A stretch of 64,000 bases of DNA from Cytospora piceicola (lineage: Eukaryota > Ascomycota > Sordariomycetes > Diaporthales > Cytosporaceae): contig JALQBC010000039.1 of assembly GCA_023375675.1 (NCBI GenBank), positions 331,850-395,849 of the forward strand, written 5' to 3'. The notes beneath the pieces are model-generated. The model was not told where the DNA came from. It did no database searches and saw nothing but the letters and a program-made list of their open reading frames with translations. This document shows, one piece after another, positions 12,444 to 23,232 of this stretch; positions within the stretch are counted from its first letter, which is position 1; the number at the start of each line of letters is the position of its first letter. A program made the translations under genes and the position numbers.

Positions 12444-14168
12444 CTCCCTGACGCTGCAGGCAATAACCTCATGCTGTGACACTTCCATTCTTTTTCCCCT
12501 TGCCTTTTTAAGGTTTTATCTATTTCTTTCATTGGTTCTTCTCGGCCGGCTAGCTAACCGGACTTGACTTTCGACCCGAGCTGACATCGGAGATTGTGCA
12601 AGACAGGAATGTCTGAAGAGCCCCAGAGATTCATTCTCTTCCCGCACGGAGTTTCTGGAAGGACCCTCCTGTTGGGCCGATGATGGCCCCATCGGTGATG
12701 AGGGTTCTCTCAATGTCTGACAACAAGCGTTTTTAGGCCGGACGCTATAGAATGAAGAATCCCCGTGATGACTAGACGGTGATTCACACGTTCACGATGC
12801 CCATTAGGGCTGGCTGGCTGGGTTGGAACACGCGAGACACCCACCGGACGGATGTCTGGACGGCCGAGACTAGATAGATCCTTGGGATGTTTCCATCCGG
12901 AAAAGGTAGTCAGTCAAGTCTATGTGTGTAAGTAAGCTGCTCGTGTGGGTTCAAAAAATAGGTGAATGTATTTACCATCTGAGAGTACATCCAGTCCAGT
13001 CTCACCACTACTGGGGCGGTTTTTTTCTGGGGAACCGGTCTGAATGGTGATGATGCTCCTGGGGTCCCTTTGCCGTCGTGACATTGATCCTCCTTGTTGC
13101 TCTATCCTGCTCGCCACCCCTCCTGATTGGCGAATCCTTCAATGCAGTCGTGAGACGTAGGGACTGACTATCTCGGACCGTGCAGATCTTAGCAGGTAGG
13201 TGTTCGTCAGCAGCGCAAGAGGTTGGGGGCGGATTGTTTTGTCCGAGGGTGGAAGGAAGTACTACGCATGAACAAGTATACTGTGTAAATACGCGTATAG
13301 TGTCGCTCTAAATGTCGCCATGGCCACGACACCCCATGGTTCATACGCGGGCGGGGGGCGGTGAGTTACACACATAACGTCCCGCCGCATCATAACCCTA
13401 ACCGGGGGGGCTCTCGATACGGGCGGGTGTCAGCTCGTTGCTTCTCGAAACACTCCGAGATCTACCACCATCTTTCCTCCCCCCACCCTGCCACTTTCCA
13501 ATACATTGGATCCGTCCTTCTGACGCTCTTGACCAAAACAATCCTGTATCGGTTTCCCATTTGCTCTCTTCTTTCACCGCTCTGCCGCCGGGAGGGTGGC
13601 GGGGTGGGGGGCATAACCCATGAAGCTTCACGCCATGCTCGTTCAAGCGGACAAAGTTTGGCGTCGGGCCAGCCTCAAGAAGCCACTTGGGCCTTGATGC
13701 CGCCAACGAGGGCGGGAATAAAGCCTTTCGCATGGATGGCGGTCTCCTGAGACGGCCCAAGGAGACCCTGGGTTGGCGTTCGAGCAAGATGCCGCTGGAT
13801 GGGCCGCTGCTACGTCCGTCATCATGGTTCACGCTGCCCGGCCCAGTGGCAGGGAAGTCGCGATCTCCCCCCATCGAGGAGTCCAGTACTTGAAAGATGA
13901 TACGGGGGAAGACATGGCTTGGTGTTCGCCATAGCTGAGGCTGAGGCTAGGAGGACCGCTGGCTCCACGGATCGCCGGACCTCCAGGGCTTCGCCGCGCA
14001 ACTTGAACATCTCGGTGGCCGAAGTTGTCGCCTACATATGGATCCGGTGCGTTCTCGTCAGGCTTGCGAGCGCACTACACGTTGCAAACGGTGGCAATGG
14101 TGCCATCATGACTGCTTGTTCCAGGAAATGTGCCCTACAACTACATGTTCCAAGGCTCCCGGGTCATT

Positions 14169-15150
14169 TCAGCTCTGAGCGGCCGGTTTCTGACCGATGG
14201 CGACGATGACGCGATACGTCCCGCCCTGGTTCGTGAACTCTTCTGCTGCGCGCTCTTGTAGCTTGTCCTGCGCCGACTCGGCCACGTCGGCAACGTCACT
14301 GGCGGGAAGGGAAGCAAAGCAAAGAAACCAGCAGTGTCAGACATACTCTTGCACGCGCCCGCTATGCGGGTGGCCGCAGCTACCAGGACATGCGCACTCC
14401 GGGCGCCACACCCAGTGTCTTTACAGCTCGGTCCGCACCTGCTTGGTATTCTCAGAGCCGTCTTCTTCGAGCCAGCCAGCCAGCCAGTTCCTTGGCGAGC
14501 CTGGCTCCGGGCCCGGCACCGGCGACGGCCACCCAGGCGCGGATCGCCGCGCACAGGGGCGCTCAGGTCATCCCCGCCGAGCTGGATCCAGCCACCGGGT
14601 TTGACCTGGATAGCAACAGGTCAGCCATCACCGGCCTGAGAACCTCGAGAGTTTCTGCTGGAAGGCTCTCAGGCATGGTGGGCGAGAAGCGGGCTCTGTG
14701 AAAAAGGCTCGGCTCGCGAGCTGGCAGAGGTACACGACGGTGCGGCGCGGTGTTGCCTTCTGAGCACCACCCAGAATCGCAAAGTGCTAGTGCACGAAGT
14801 CGCATCTGCCCTGCAGCTCGGCCGGCCATGGCTCAGCAACATCGCGGATAGCCAACGTCGAGTGCGGAGGCAACTTCGTCGGCGGTGGGAAGAAGCTGGG
14901 CGTGATGCCTATGCCCTAGGAGAGCGTAAGGCTCAACCAGAAGCGGCTGATTTTCTGATTGTCCGCAGGAAGAGGCCATCGGCTATAGCCCGAGTCGAGG
15001 ATCAGCAGGCCCGGCTTCTTCGGATCGAATGGGGCCACGATGAGCTTGTTGTCCATCGTGTATGTAATCAGGCAACTTGCTCTGTCAAGCGCGCCACCTC
15101 CTGATCCGGCTCCCGTAGGAGATACTGGGGCTCGCCGCCAGAACCTGATT
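14169..15150 (-). pseudogene. Broken LaeA-like SAM-dependent methyltransferase
   Basis: Read on the minus strand, pieces of a fungal LaeA/UMTA-type methyltransferase appear in the right order but in different frames. First comes EPQYLLREPDQEVARLTEQ (about 15135-15080), then after a frame change LITYTMDNKLIVAP (around 15056). Next is a motif-II-like GITPSFFPPPTKLPPH followed by RDVAEPWPAELQG and CDFVH (about 14890-14800). The end is YRVIVAIGQKP with a TGA at 14169. Breaks include a TGA/frameshift before LITYT, a TAG before GIGITP, a TAG replacing Gln after CDFVH, and loss of most of the glycine-rich SAM-binding loop. Intact relatives methylate small molecules or act as regulators of secondary metabolism. 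Family assignment rests on my recognition of these motifs. No intron explains all the breaks. Confidence 0.7.
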
Positions 15151-16425
15151 GTGCTTTCGTGCTAGTTTCAAAACAGTGGGCTTTACAGGCCGTAGTAAGA
15201 CGACGGAAGGTGGGATGAGGAGTGGACAGACGATGGGCAAGCAAAAGACCCTGTACTGGCTAGATACGCTGATACGCAAGCGAGGGTTTCATCTCAGGAA
15301 GGTCAACGGTTGCATGAACCAACAGTCGTATGAACCAACGGCCAACGGCCAACGAAGCCCAAGCTCCCAGGTCCACGCAAAGAAACAGCCCATGAAATGA
15401 CACAGTCCGGGATTAGTACCCGTCTGTTGGTTATATTGCAGACTGGATAGCTTCGACCGTGCTTGTGCCGTGCGTTCCTACAACGTCTTGACATACGATG
15501 GAAGAAGCTATGAGGGAAAGGCCAGTGCCACTCGGTAGTCGGCATTTGCCTTGGCACAACTCACATTCTCGAGACCTAACACTCAGGGTCTCCCTCAATG
15601 TCTGGGAGTATGTCCTCAACTCCCATCGTAAAGATGACCCTTTTGCCCGTCCATACGTAGGATGTCGTGCATCAGACGGTCGACAATGGGGTTCCGTTTT
15701 ACTGGGCGTTGAGTAACCTATCATCTGCTATTTGATAACCCTAACCCGGGAATCTCGCGACGGTATCGTTTGTGCCGTGTTGAAAGAAACTTCAGGACTC
15801 AACACCTAACGAGAAAAGACCTTCGGAAACTCGGATCACAGGATACTTGGCTTATCTTTTCGGCAAGGCTCATATCCGGTTCCAGAAAAACCTAGCTGGG
15901 TCCAACAACACCAACCAATTGAGGCTATTACGGGAATCTGACGAGTCCCTTATCCTGCCCGCATAAATCGATACCTACCTAAGCAAGTACATATCTCAGA
16001 TTTTGGCCCGATGCTATGCTAGAACTCACACTGTGTCCAACGGGCTTTCAAGAGGTTTCTCACTAGATCAAACTTTGGACGATTCGGGATCTGCGGGAGG
16101 GAGATTGGGACACTAGTTGTGTTGTGCATAAACTGTGGGTGACCACGGGCGTACAATACGATATCGGGATCTGACATATCGACGCCACAAATTGCCCACG
16201 ACAACGAAAGCTGAAGCTGAATAAACACCGAACAAGTACGACGCTTGCTCGATCTGCACGCGCGGTGGGACCTCGTCGTAATCGAGGACGACGACCTGTG
16301 TGTGTGTGTTTGTTTGTTCGGCGTATCTCCAGCCCCACACACACACCATATTCAGCTGTCTGCAACAGCAGTCGGCTCAGATCATTTCCCACCCGTCCAC
16401 GCCCCGTTCAGGAACCACCAAAATC
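15151..16425. other. Gene-free interval upstream of dph6
   Basis: No supported gene. The last 150 bases hold a short GT/TTTG run and the presumed leader of the next gene. Confidence 0.5.
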
Positions 16426-19020
16426 ATGGCTGTTGCACCAGGACCGGGCCCTGCCACCACCGGTGGCCTCAACGTCATCGCGCTGGTGTCTGGCGGAAAG
16501 GACAGCTTCTTCTCCGCGCTGCACTGCCTGGAGAACGGCCACCGCCTGGTCGCGCTGGCGAACCTGCACCCCCCGCCCCCCGCCCCCCGGACGAGGTCCG
16601 GCGGCGGAGATCCAGACCTGGCTCGGCTGGGCCTGGGCGCCGGGGAGAAGTGCCAGGGGGCAAGCCCTGACGGCGACGGCGGGGAGGGCGGCGGCGGCGG
16701 CGGCGGCGAAGGGGAGGAGACAGACCTCAACTCGTTCATGTACCAGACCGTCGGGCACCAGGTCATCCCGCTGTACGCCGACGCCACGGGGATCCCGCTG
16801 TACCGGCGGGCCATCCTGGGCGGGGCGGTGCACCACGGGCGGGACTACCACCCTGGCCCCGCCGCCGCACCCGCCCCCGCGGGGGAGGACGAGACCGAGT
16901 CCATGACCTGGCTCCTCAGGGAGGTCATGCGGGAGCACCCCGAGGCCAACGCCCTCAGCGCCGGCGCCATCCTGAGCACGTACCAGCGCACGCGGGTCGA
17001 GTCCGTGGCGGTCCGCCTGGGCCTGGCGCCGCTGGCGTACCTCTGGAAGTACCCCGTGCTCCCGGGCCCGGCGGCGGCGGCGGCGGCGGCGGCGGACGAG
17101 GCGCAGCTGCTGGTCGACATGGCGGCGGCGGGGGTGGAGGCGAGGCTGCTCAAGGTGGCGTCCGGGGGCCTGGACGAGTCGTTCCTGTGGGAGAACGTGG
17201 CGAGCGCCAAGGGCGTGACGAGGCTGAAGAGGGCGATGGGGAGGTTCGGCGCGGGCGCGGAGTCGGGCGCTGTCCTGGGTGAGGGCGGGGAGTTTGAGAC
17301 GCTTGTTGTTGATGGCCCGTCGCGGTTGTTCAAGAAGAGGATCGTCGTTGGTGAGGATGATAGGGTCGTCGTTGGGGAGGGGGGTGGGGCGGCCTGGATC
17401 AGGATACAGAGGGCGAGGCTGGAGGACAAGCCGAGTGGTGATGGTGATGAGCAGGACTTCGTTGTGAGAAGGCCTGACTTGCTGGATCGAAGGTTCGCTG
17501 CGGTGCTGGGGAGGATCCAGTCCAGTGACGACAGCGACGAAACCGAGGAGACGGAAGACTATTCGACCAGCAGAGAGCATGCTCCTCTATCCGTCGAGAC
17601 GGGCTCCATCCTACAGACCTGGGCAGTTACCAGGCCGATACCCAATACCTCTACAGACCTCTCAATACAGGATGAGACGAAGTTACTTATAGAGGAAATT
17701 CGCAACCGCCTGAACAAGCACAACCTCTCACCAAACTCTATCATCAGCACCGTCATCAGTCTGCGCCGCATGTCCGACTTCCCCGCTATCAACAGCATCT
17801 ACGGCTCCCTCTTCACGGAGCCGAACCCTCCATCTCGCGTTACCATCTCTTGTGGGGATCTCCTTCCACAAAACATAAACATAGTCATCTACCTCACAGT
17901 ACACACCGGCAAGACAGACCGGCAAGGCCTCCACGTCCAAGGCCGGTCATACTGGGCACCAGCGAACATCGGCCCCTACAGCCAGGCCATCACCTTCCCC
18001 GCCCAGAGCCTCCTCGAGACAGGCGAGGCGAGCAGCAACGGCCCGCGGGTGGTCCACATAGCGGGCCAGATCCCGCTCGTTCCGGCAAGCATGGAACTCC
18101 CCACCGACGGCTTCGAGATGCAGCTGGCCCTCTCGCTCCAGCACCTCTGGCGCATCGGCGCCGAGCTGGGCGTGCAGTGGTGGGCCAGCGCCGCGGTGTA
18201 CTTCCCCCGGGACGGCGGCGAGCAGCACCGGCCGGGACGCGCCGTGCCCGCCCGCGAGAAGGCCTTGCTGGCGTGGAGGGCCTGGAGAGCCGCGCACAGG
18301 TATAGGCTCCCGTCGGGCGACGAGGACGGAGACGGGCCGGATCTGTGGGACAGGAAGTTCAACCCGGCGTACATGTCGTACGGAGGGGGCGGTGGTGCCG
18401 AGAAGCAGACGCATAGCCTACCGGACTACTCGGTCCTGCAAGGTGCGGATGATGATGATGATGAAGAAGATGAAGAAGCAGGAAACAAGCCAGTGCCGTT
18501 CTTCTTCGCGGCCGAGGTGGACGAGCTCCCCCGCTCAGCGGAGGCCGAGTGGCACGCGCACGCCGGCCTCGCCCGCGTGGGCTCGTCGTCCGAATCGGAA
18601 GCTCCGGAGGAAATCGCCATATACAGCCAGGCATACAAGACCGCCCTGGGAAGGTGCAGCATCAACCACTGCGCGCTTACGTCTGACGCCGGCGTGTCCT
18701 TGCACAGTGTAGCAGCCGTCGAGGTAGACGACGCTTCCGTCTCTGGTGCCGCCACGGCTGGGACGCTGGACGAGACGATCGGGGAGACGAACATGCTACT
18801 GGGTGCGAGTATGCGCCGGGATGAGCCTGTCCAGGGAGGAGTCTCGCCGACGCCGTATCTTCTGTACGTGGATTCTGGTATATTCACCCAGGAGCAGATC
18901 GGTGCTGTCATCCGGGGCCAGGGGCTGGCTGTTGTCCCCTGTGCGTCTCTCTACGGAGGACCCCGGGGAGTCAGGCTTGCCATGGTGGCATTGTATAGAA
19001 ACATGTCGCCTGTGGTCTAG
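16426..19020 (+). CDS. DPH6: Diphthine--ammonia ligase (Dph6) with C-terminal RidA-like domains
   Basis: An uninterrupted 864-residue frame. It catalyses the last step of diphthamide synthesis on elongation factor 2: ATP-dependent amidation of diphthine, in the cytosol. The N terminus has the PP-loop ATP-pyrophosphatase motif SGGKDS at residues 22-27. Typical Dph6 segments follow: NSFMYQTVGHQVIPLYA, LSAGAILSTYQRTRVE and LGEGGEFETLVVDGP. Two YjgF/RidA-like domains follow (first near residues 505-610 with WAPANIGPYSQA; second to the C terminus), as in the yeast protein of about 685 residues. The extra length comes from a Pro/Gly-rich insert at about residues 45-100, an acidic Asp/Glu run near residue 675 and other low-complexity linkers. 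ATG 16426 is chosen because the motif begins right after it. The N-terminal half has very high GC at third positions. Confidence 0.93.
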   Translation: MAVAPGPGPATTGGLNVIALVSGGKDSFFSALHCLENGHRLVALANLHPPPPAPRTRSGGGDPDLARLGLGAGEKCQGASPDGDGGEGGGGGGGEGEETDLNSFMYQTVGHQVIPLYADATGIPLYRRAILGGAVHHGRDYHPGPAAAPAPAGEDETESMTWLLREVMREHPEANALSAGAILSTYQRTRVESVAVRLGLAPLAYLWKYPVLPGPAAAAAAAADEAQLLVDMAAAGVEARLLKVASGGLDESFLWENVASAKGVTRLKRAMGRFGAGAESGAVLGEGGEFETLVVDGPSRLFKKRIVVGEDDRVVVGEGGGAAWIRIQRARLEDKPSGDGDEQDFVVRRPDLLDRRFAAVLGRIQSSDDSDETEETEDYSTSREHAPLSVETGSILQTWAVTRPIPNTSTDLSIQDETKLLIEEIRNRLNKHNLSPNSIISTVISLRRMSDFPAINSIYGSLFTEPNPPSRVTISCGDLLPQNINIVIYLTVHTGKTDRQGLHVQGRSYWAPANIGPYSQAITFPAQSLLETGEASSNGPRVVHIAGQIPLVPASMELPTDGFEMQLALSLQHLWRIGAELGVQWWASAAVYFPRDGGEQHRPGRAVPAREKALLAWRAWRAAHRYRLPSGDEDGDGPDLWDRKFNPAYMSYGGGGGAEKQTHSLPDYSVLQGADDDDDEEDEEAGNKPVPFFFAAEVDELPRSAEAEWHAHAGLARVGSSSESEAPEEIAIYSQAYKTALGRCSINHCALTSDAGVSLHSVAAVEVDDASVSGAATAGTLDETIGETNMLLGASMRRDEPVQGGVSPTPYLLYVDSGIFTQEQIGAVIRGQGLAVVPCASLYGGPRGVRLAMVALYRNMSPVV

Positions 19021-19374
19021 CCTGCGTGTCGCTGTTTGATGGTAGTCCATGGGCTGCCTAGGCGCCTCATAGCCGCGTGGTCTCTGATTTAGCTGGGGCT
19101 AGATTTGGCAAGAGGTGCTCCAGATCTGCTCCTTTATTCACGGCATCGTGAAGAGGGGAAACTGTGTATCCAATTATGAAGTTCGTCTAGTGATACCCAA
19201 TACTAGAAGGCCGAACACGCCTATTATCCTCAGTCTATGCACGTTATATATAAATATCCATCCGTCTAAATCTCGGTACTCGTTTAACCGTGACCCAAAG
19301 TTGTACAGTCGTGAGACAACGTCTTTAGCCATCAATACCACCCAACAATCAACAATCAACAGAAAGCTCCCCCC
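19021..19374. other. Convergent intergenic region
   Basis: Lies between the 3' ends of two genes facing each other. No gene seen; it presumably holds both 3' UTRs. Confidence 0.6.
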
Positions 19375-21817
19375 CTAACCCCCCCATAGGTCCACCGCGT
19401 CCCTCCTCCTCTTCTGCTGCGTCCGCGGCGCCAGGCCCTCCCAGAACCGACACCTCAGCGCCTGCGCGCCCCCGACCTCCTCCATCCGCGTGTTGTTCGT
19501 CTCGAGCACGAGCCTCGTCCCGTTCGCGTCCGCGTCCGCGCCCGCAGCACCCCCCGCCCCCAGGGACCCCCAGGCGCCCCACACCGGCGCCCCCGGCGCC
19601 CGCAGCGCGTTCGGGTCCCTGGCCCGCACGAAGCTGAGGAAGTAGTCCATCACCACGGGCACCACGGGCGCGTCGTACGTCAGGTACGAGGCGGGCGCCG
19701 GCTGGCCCGCCAGGCTGGCCGGCCCGAAGACGGCGTACGACTCCCACAGGTGCGGCACGCCCAGGCCCCTGGCCGCGTTGTCGCCGTCCAGGACGTTGTA
19801 CCGGTACAGCCAGCGCCGCGCGGGCGCGTCGCTGCCGTTGCGGCCCTGCGCGGCCGCGTAGGCCCGCATGATGCTGATGGCGGGGCAGATGAAGGTGGCC
19901 TCGCCGTACGCCGTGGCCGCCGACGGGAACCAGGGCTGGTGCCGCGCGGCGGCCGGCTCGAGCGGGTACATGGCCGCGACGTCGGCCGTGTCGTTGGCCG
20001 TGAGGAGCGGGTAGTTGTTGCGCAGGAAGTTGACCATGTCGTCGCTCGTGGCCGCGTCGGCGGCGAAGGACCGGCCCTCGTCGTTGTCGTTGCCGAAGAG
20101 CAGGGGCACGTCCACGAAGCGGCCCTGCGAGAAGAGGTTGTATGGCAGGTCCTGGATGAGGTCGCCGTCGACGCAGGGCGTCCAGTAGAAGTGCGGGAGG
20201 GGCGCCTCGGTCCTGCCTGGGAAGGGCGAGGGGGCGTTTTGGGCCTGGAGGGTCTGCGTGTCGAGTGCCCGGAGACAGGCCATCTGGTCCGATGCCGCGG
20301 CGCAGTTGGTCGCGTTGACGAGGCGGTCGAATTGGTATTCGAGCTGGGGGACGAAGGGCTGGGCCGGGAAGAAGACCGACTCCGCGATGCCTGCTGTGAA
20401 GAGGCTGTCGTTGCGTCCGCCATAGGCTGTGAGGTGCAGCGCGACGGATCCTGCTCCGGCCGAGGCACCGTGGATGATCACGTTGTTCGGATCACCACCG
20501 AAGCTCGCGATGTTCGTCTTGACCCATTCCATGAGGAACCGCTGGTCGAGTAAGCCAGCGTTCAAGGTACCGTCGTCCTGGACCTTAGAGCTGGCCAGAA
20601 ACCCCCACAAAGCCACGCGATAGTTGAAATTGACGAAGACGATATTGTTCCCGGATTTTCGGATAACCTCCTCTCCGTTCCAGTTTGCATTCGAGTTCGA
20701 CACGTACCCTCCGCCCTGGATGAACAGCCATACCGGCAATTTAGATGTGGGTTTGGCGCTCTTCGGCGCCCAAACGTTGACGAAGAGGCAGTCCTCGTCT
20801 TCGCTGCTACTTGGGTACGAGGCGGAAATTCCCAGGCAGATGGGGCCAAATTCCTTTGCCTGCTGCCGGCTAGCCGACATTGGCGGAGCTGCTGGGGCTC
20901 TCCATCTCAAATCTCCTACCGGCGCTGCAGCGTATCGAATCCCGAGGAAGCGGTTGATGTCCCCGTCGAGTGTCGTCCCGACATATGTGGCATAGCCTAG
21001 TTTCACCTCTGGGCCTCTGTGACCATGACCAGCCTGAATAGCGAGTGGTTAGTATTCTATGATATAGCAAGGGAAACATAAACGATATGTACGCGATGTG
21101 GAAAGGAACCCGAACATTCAACAGCCGACTTGTCGAAGATATCCGCATCAAGGAGGAAAATGAGCGGACCAGGCATTCATTCACGTAAGCAGAGAGCAGG
21201 CGTGATGATTCCTGCTGGTGGAAAGAATTTGCATGGCTCTTTGGCTTCTGCGTATCCTACACTATAACCATATAAAGAACGGCAGAGACTGACTGGACAA
21301 TCTCGTTTGCTCTCAGTGGCTCCCACAATGTTTCCATATCATAGATTGGCGTGTGAGTAGGAGCAGCAGTAGCACTTGAGTAGCCAGGGACGCCGGGGGA
21401 TGATGAAAAGGAACAGGAGTCAAAACACTCAGAAAGAGGCCGGATAGATGAACGACCAGGAGGCTTGTGTGATGGGGTCATTCTGCAAAGCATCGCGAGT
21501 GGAAAGAGAATATAACCTCCTACCTTCAGGTACCCCAGCAGTCCCAACACCAGCAGCACCACGAATAGGATCAGCAACACCACCGCGGCCACCGCATACG
21601 AGATATATGCCCCGCGCGTCTTCCACCATGGCCTCTTCTCCCCCTTCCCCGGCGCCCGAGACTGCTTTCCGGGCTGATGTCCAGACCCCTCGACCTGGCC
21701 GACATCCTCCCCGTCCCCTACGCCGCTGCCAGATGGCGTACCAGGCTGGTGTGCTGGCGGTGGGTAGGTCGGATCTGGATCCAGGGAGGATCCATTCTCC
21801 GTGGCGGCCATGGCCAT
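19375..21817 (-). CDS. Type II membrane-anchored carboxylesterase (type-B lipase family)
   Basis: Proposed exons 21817..21524 and 21033..19375 (minus) give 650 residues. Exon 1 encodes a Pro/Gly-rich cytosolic tail, KRPWWKTRG and one hydrophobic segment at about residues 71-97. Exon 2 encodes a full alpha/beta-hydrolase of the carboxylesterase type: FLGIRYAAAPVGDLRW, EDCLFVNVW, the oxyanion-hole GGGY, nucleophile motif GASAG (Ser about 299), acidic residue in NDNDEG and His in GVPHLWESYAVFG. The usual elbow is GESAG; here Glu is replaced by Ala. The acceptor is good (CTAAC branch, TATTCAG at 21034) and both sides are in phase 0. The weak point is the 490-nt intron, long for this genome, with donor GTAGGA. 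Other readings are two genes, or an extra small exon in between. The substrate is unknown; the anchor suggests action at a membrane or the cell surface. Confidence 0.72.
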
Positions 21818-23232
21818 CGACACAAGACGATGGTCTCTCGTGGTCGGTTATTCTCACAGAAATCCCATCGGCGCCTTCATACAAGGATTCTTTTCTCTGC
21901 CACAGTGTAGGGCGAGGCGATGCTTTCGGAGAAGAGGAACGTAATTCCACAAGGTATGCCAATAGAACAAAGACGAGCCAGCAAACCGTATATACTAATT
22001 AGTCAATAAGGTCAACAAGTGATGGTTAAAAGCCAAGAAGTGCCTGGATAAGCGAATGGCGGCGTATGAGACGAGAGCTGATTAGTTGTCTTATTTTCTC
22101 AAGACGAGACGGCGCGGTTTGAGTAGCGAACGCCGCCGCACAGACTGCTTGATGATAGTAAGCAAGCCCAGTACGATACTCCCGTCTCAGAGCTGAATGA
22201 AGAGGCCTGCAAATATATATATACATATATACCTCGCAGTTTGCAATCAGTCTATCGCGGCTTTGCAGCTCAGCGATAGCCAGATTGTGAATAATAAGTA
22301 AACGCCCCTCTCGTCATCTGGGGCCGACACGCCCCCGTCGTGCTTACTGGTGCGGCCCCTGAATCGACTAAACCCCGGGGCGTATACCCACTGTTGTTCC
22401 TGACATGCAGACATGCAAGGTTGCAAAAGCACGCAACCCATGAGAGCCCGCTCACCGTTGATCCGTACGAGATAAGTTTCCACTTGGTAAATAAAATGTC
22501 AAGCCAGAGGCTGGCTTCACCCCGAGGACCCAGTCAGGCATAACAGTTCTGGCATTTTATTTCCCCATCCCTCTCCGCGGCTTTGCCGTAGCCAAGTCAC
22601 ACAGCTGGTGTTTCAAGCAGCAAATGCCGATTTTGGTATGCCGAGGCATGAAAAAACATTCATACACGAGAATGGAAACAGAGGCACCGCGCCGGGATTC
22701 TGCATCAGTCGGGATGTTGCACCACCGTTGAAATCTGTATCTGCCGGGTCAATGGATGTGGGGAGGAAGAAGACAACATAACAAGCCGGTTGTGCTACCA
22801 TAGATGCCCTAGATATTCGGCACTTCTCCAGTGTCCAAATCGTATCGAACCAACCGCCAGCAACGATGAGACCAGGACCTAGGCGGTTTTACAACACTTT
22901 CTGCAACCATAGACTGAATAGATATGCGCGTATGGAAATTGGATGTAAAGCCTTGCATTTTGTCTGGCAGCACCGCCATAAACACCATGAATCTCACCAC
23001 CGTTCCAACCCGACAATGCTGTCCTGAGTTCCCAAGCCACGTTTTGTACACATGCTCCCATCCCACCAACACCCCCCCTCCACCTGGGCAACCGATGATA
23101 ACCAAGGCCGAATACTACTCCAGCAGGCATTCCCACACTCATACCCATCACATACCCTCCCTTCGTCAGCACCATCCTGCTCAATTCCCCCACCCTCACG
23201 ACCTCATCATTCCACATGACAGCCCTCCAGAC
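21818..23232. other. Gene-free interval between esterase and DGAT2 genes
   Basis: No supported gene. The open frames here are short or antisense continuations of the neighbours. Confidence 0.5.

Larger units (their letters stand above)
11281..14168. other. Gene-free interval after the Msn2-like gene
   Basis: Contains the presumed 3' UTR of the upstream gene, a short 12-bp tandem repeat and a CT microsatellite. Open frames here (for example minus 13398..13874) have no recognisable domain and repetitive Arg/Pro composition typical of shadows. Nothing else can be supported. Confidence 0.5.

Noticed and set aside
13398..13874. 158-codon minus-strand frame
   Set aside because: Composition is Arg/Pro/Gly-rich and no motif is recognisable.
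16408..17580. Minus-strand frame of 390 codons over dph6
   Set aside because: Arg/Pro/His-rich shadow of a GC-rich gene; the plus strand carries the Dph6 motifs.
19680..20553. Long frames on both strands inside the esterase
   Set aside because: They follow from extreme third-position GC of the real gene and show Arg/Ser/Pro-rich composition without domains.
21093..21176. Alternative first exon for the esterase beginning MPGPLIFLL
   Set aside because: It splices in frame with a 59-nt intron, but encodes no proper signal peptide and is preceded at once by a stop. The upstream TM exon joins in phase and fits the family better.
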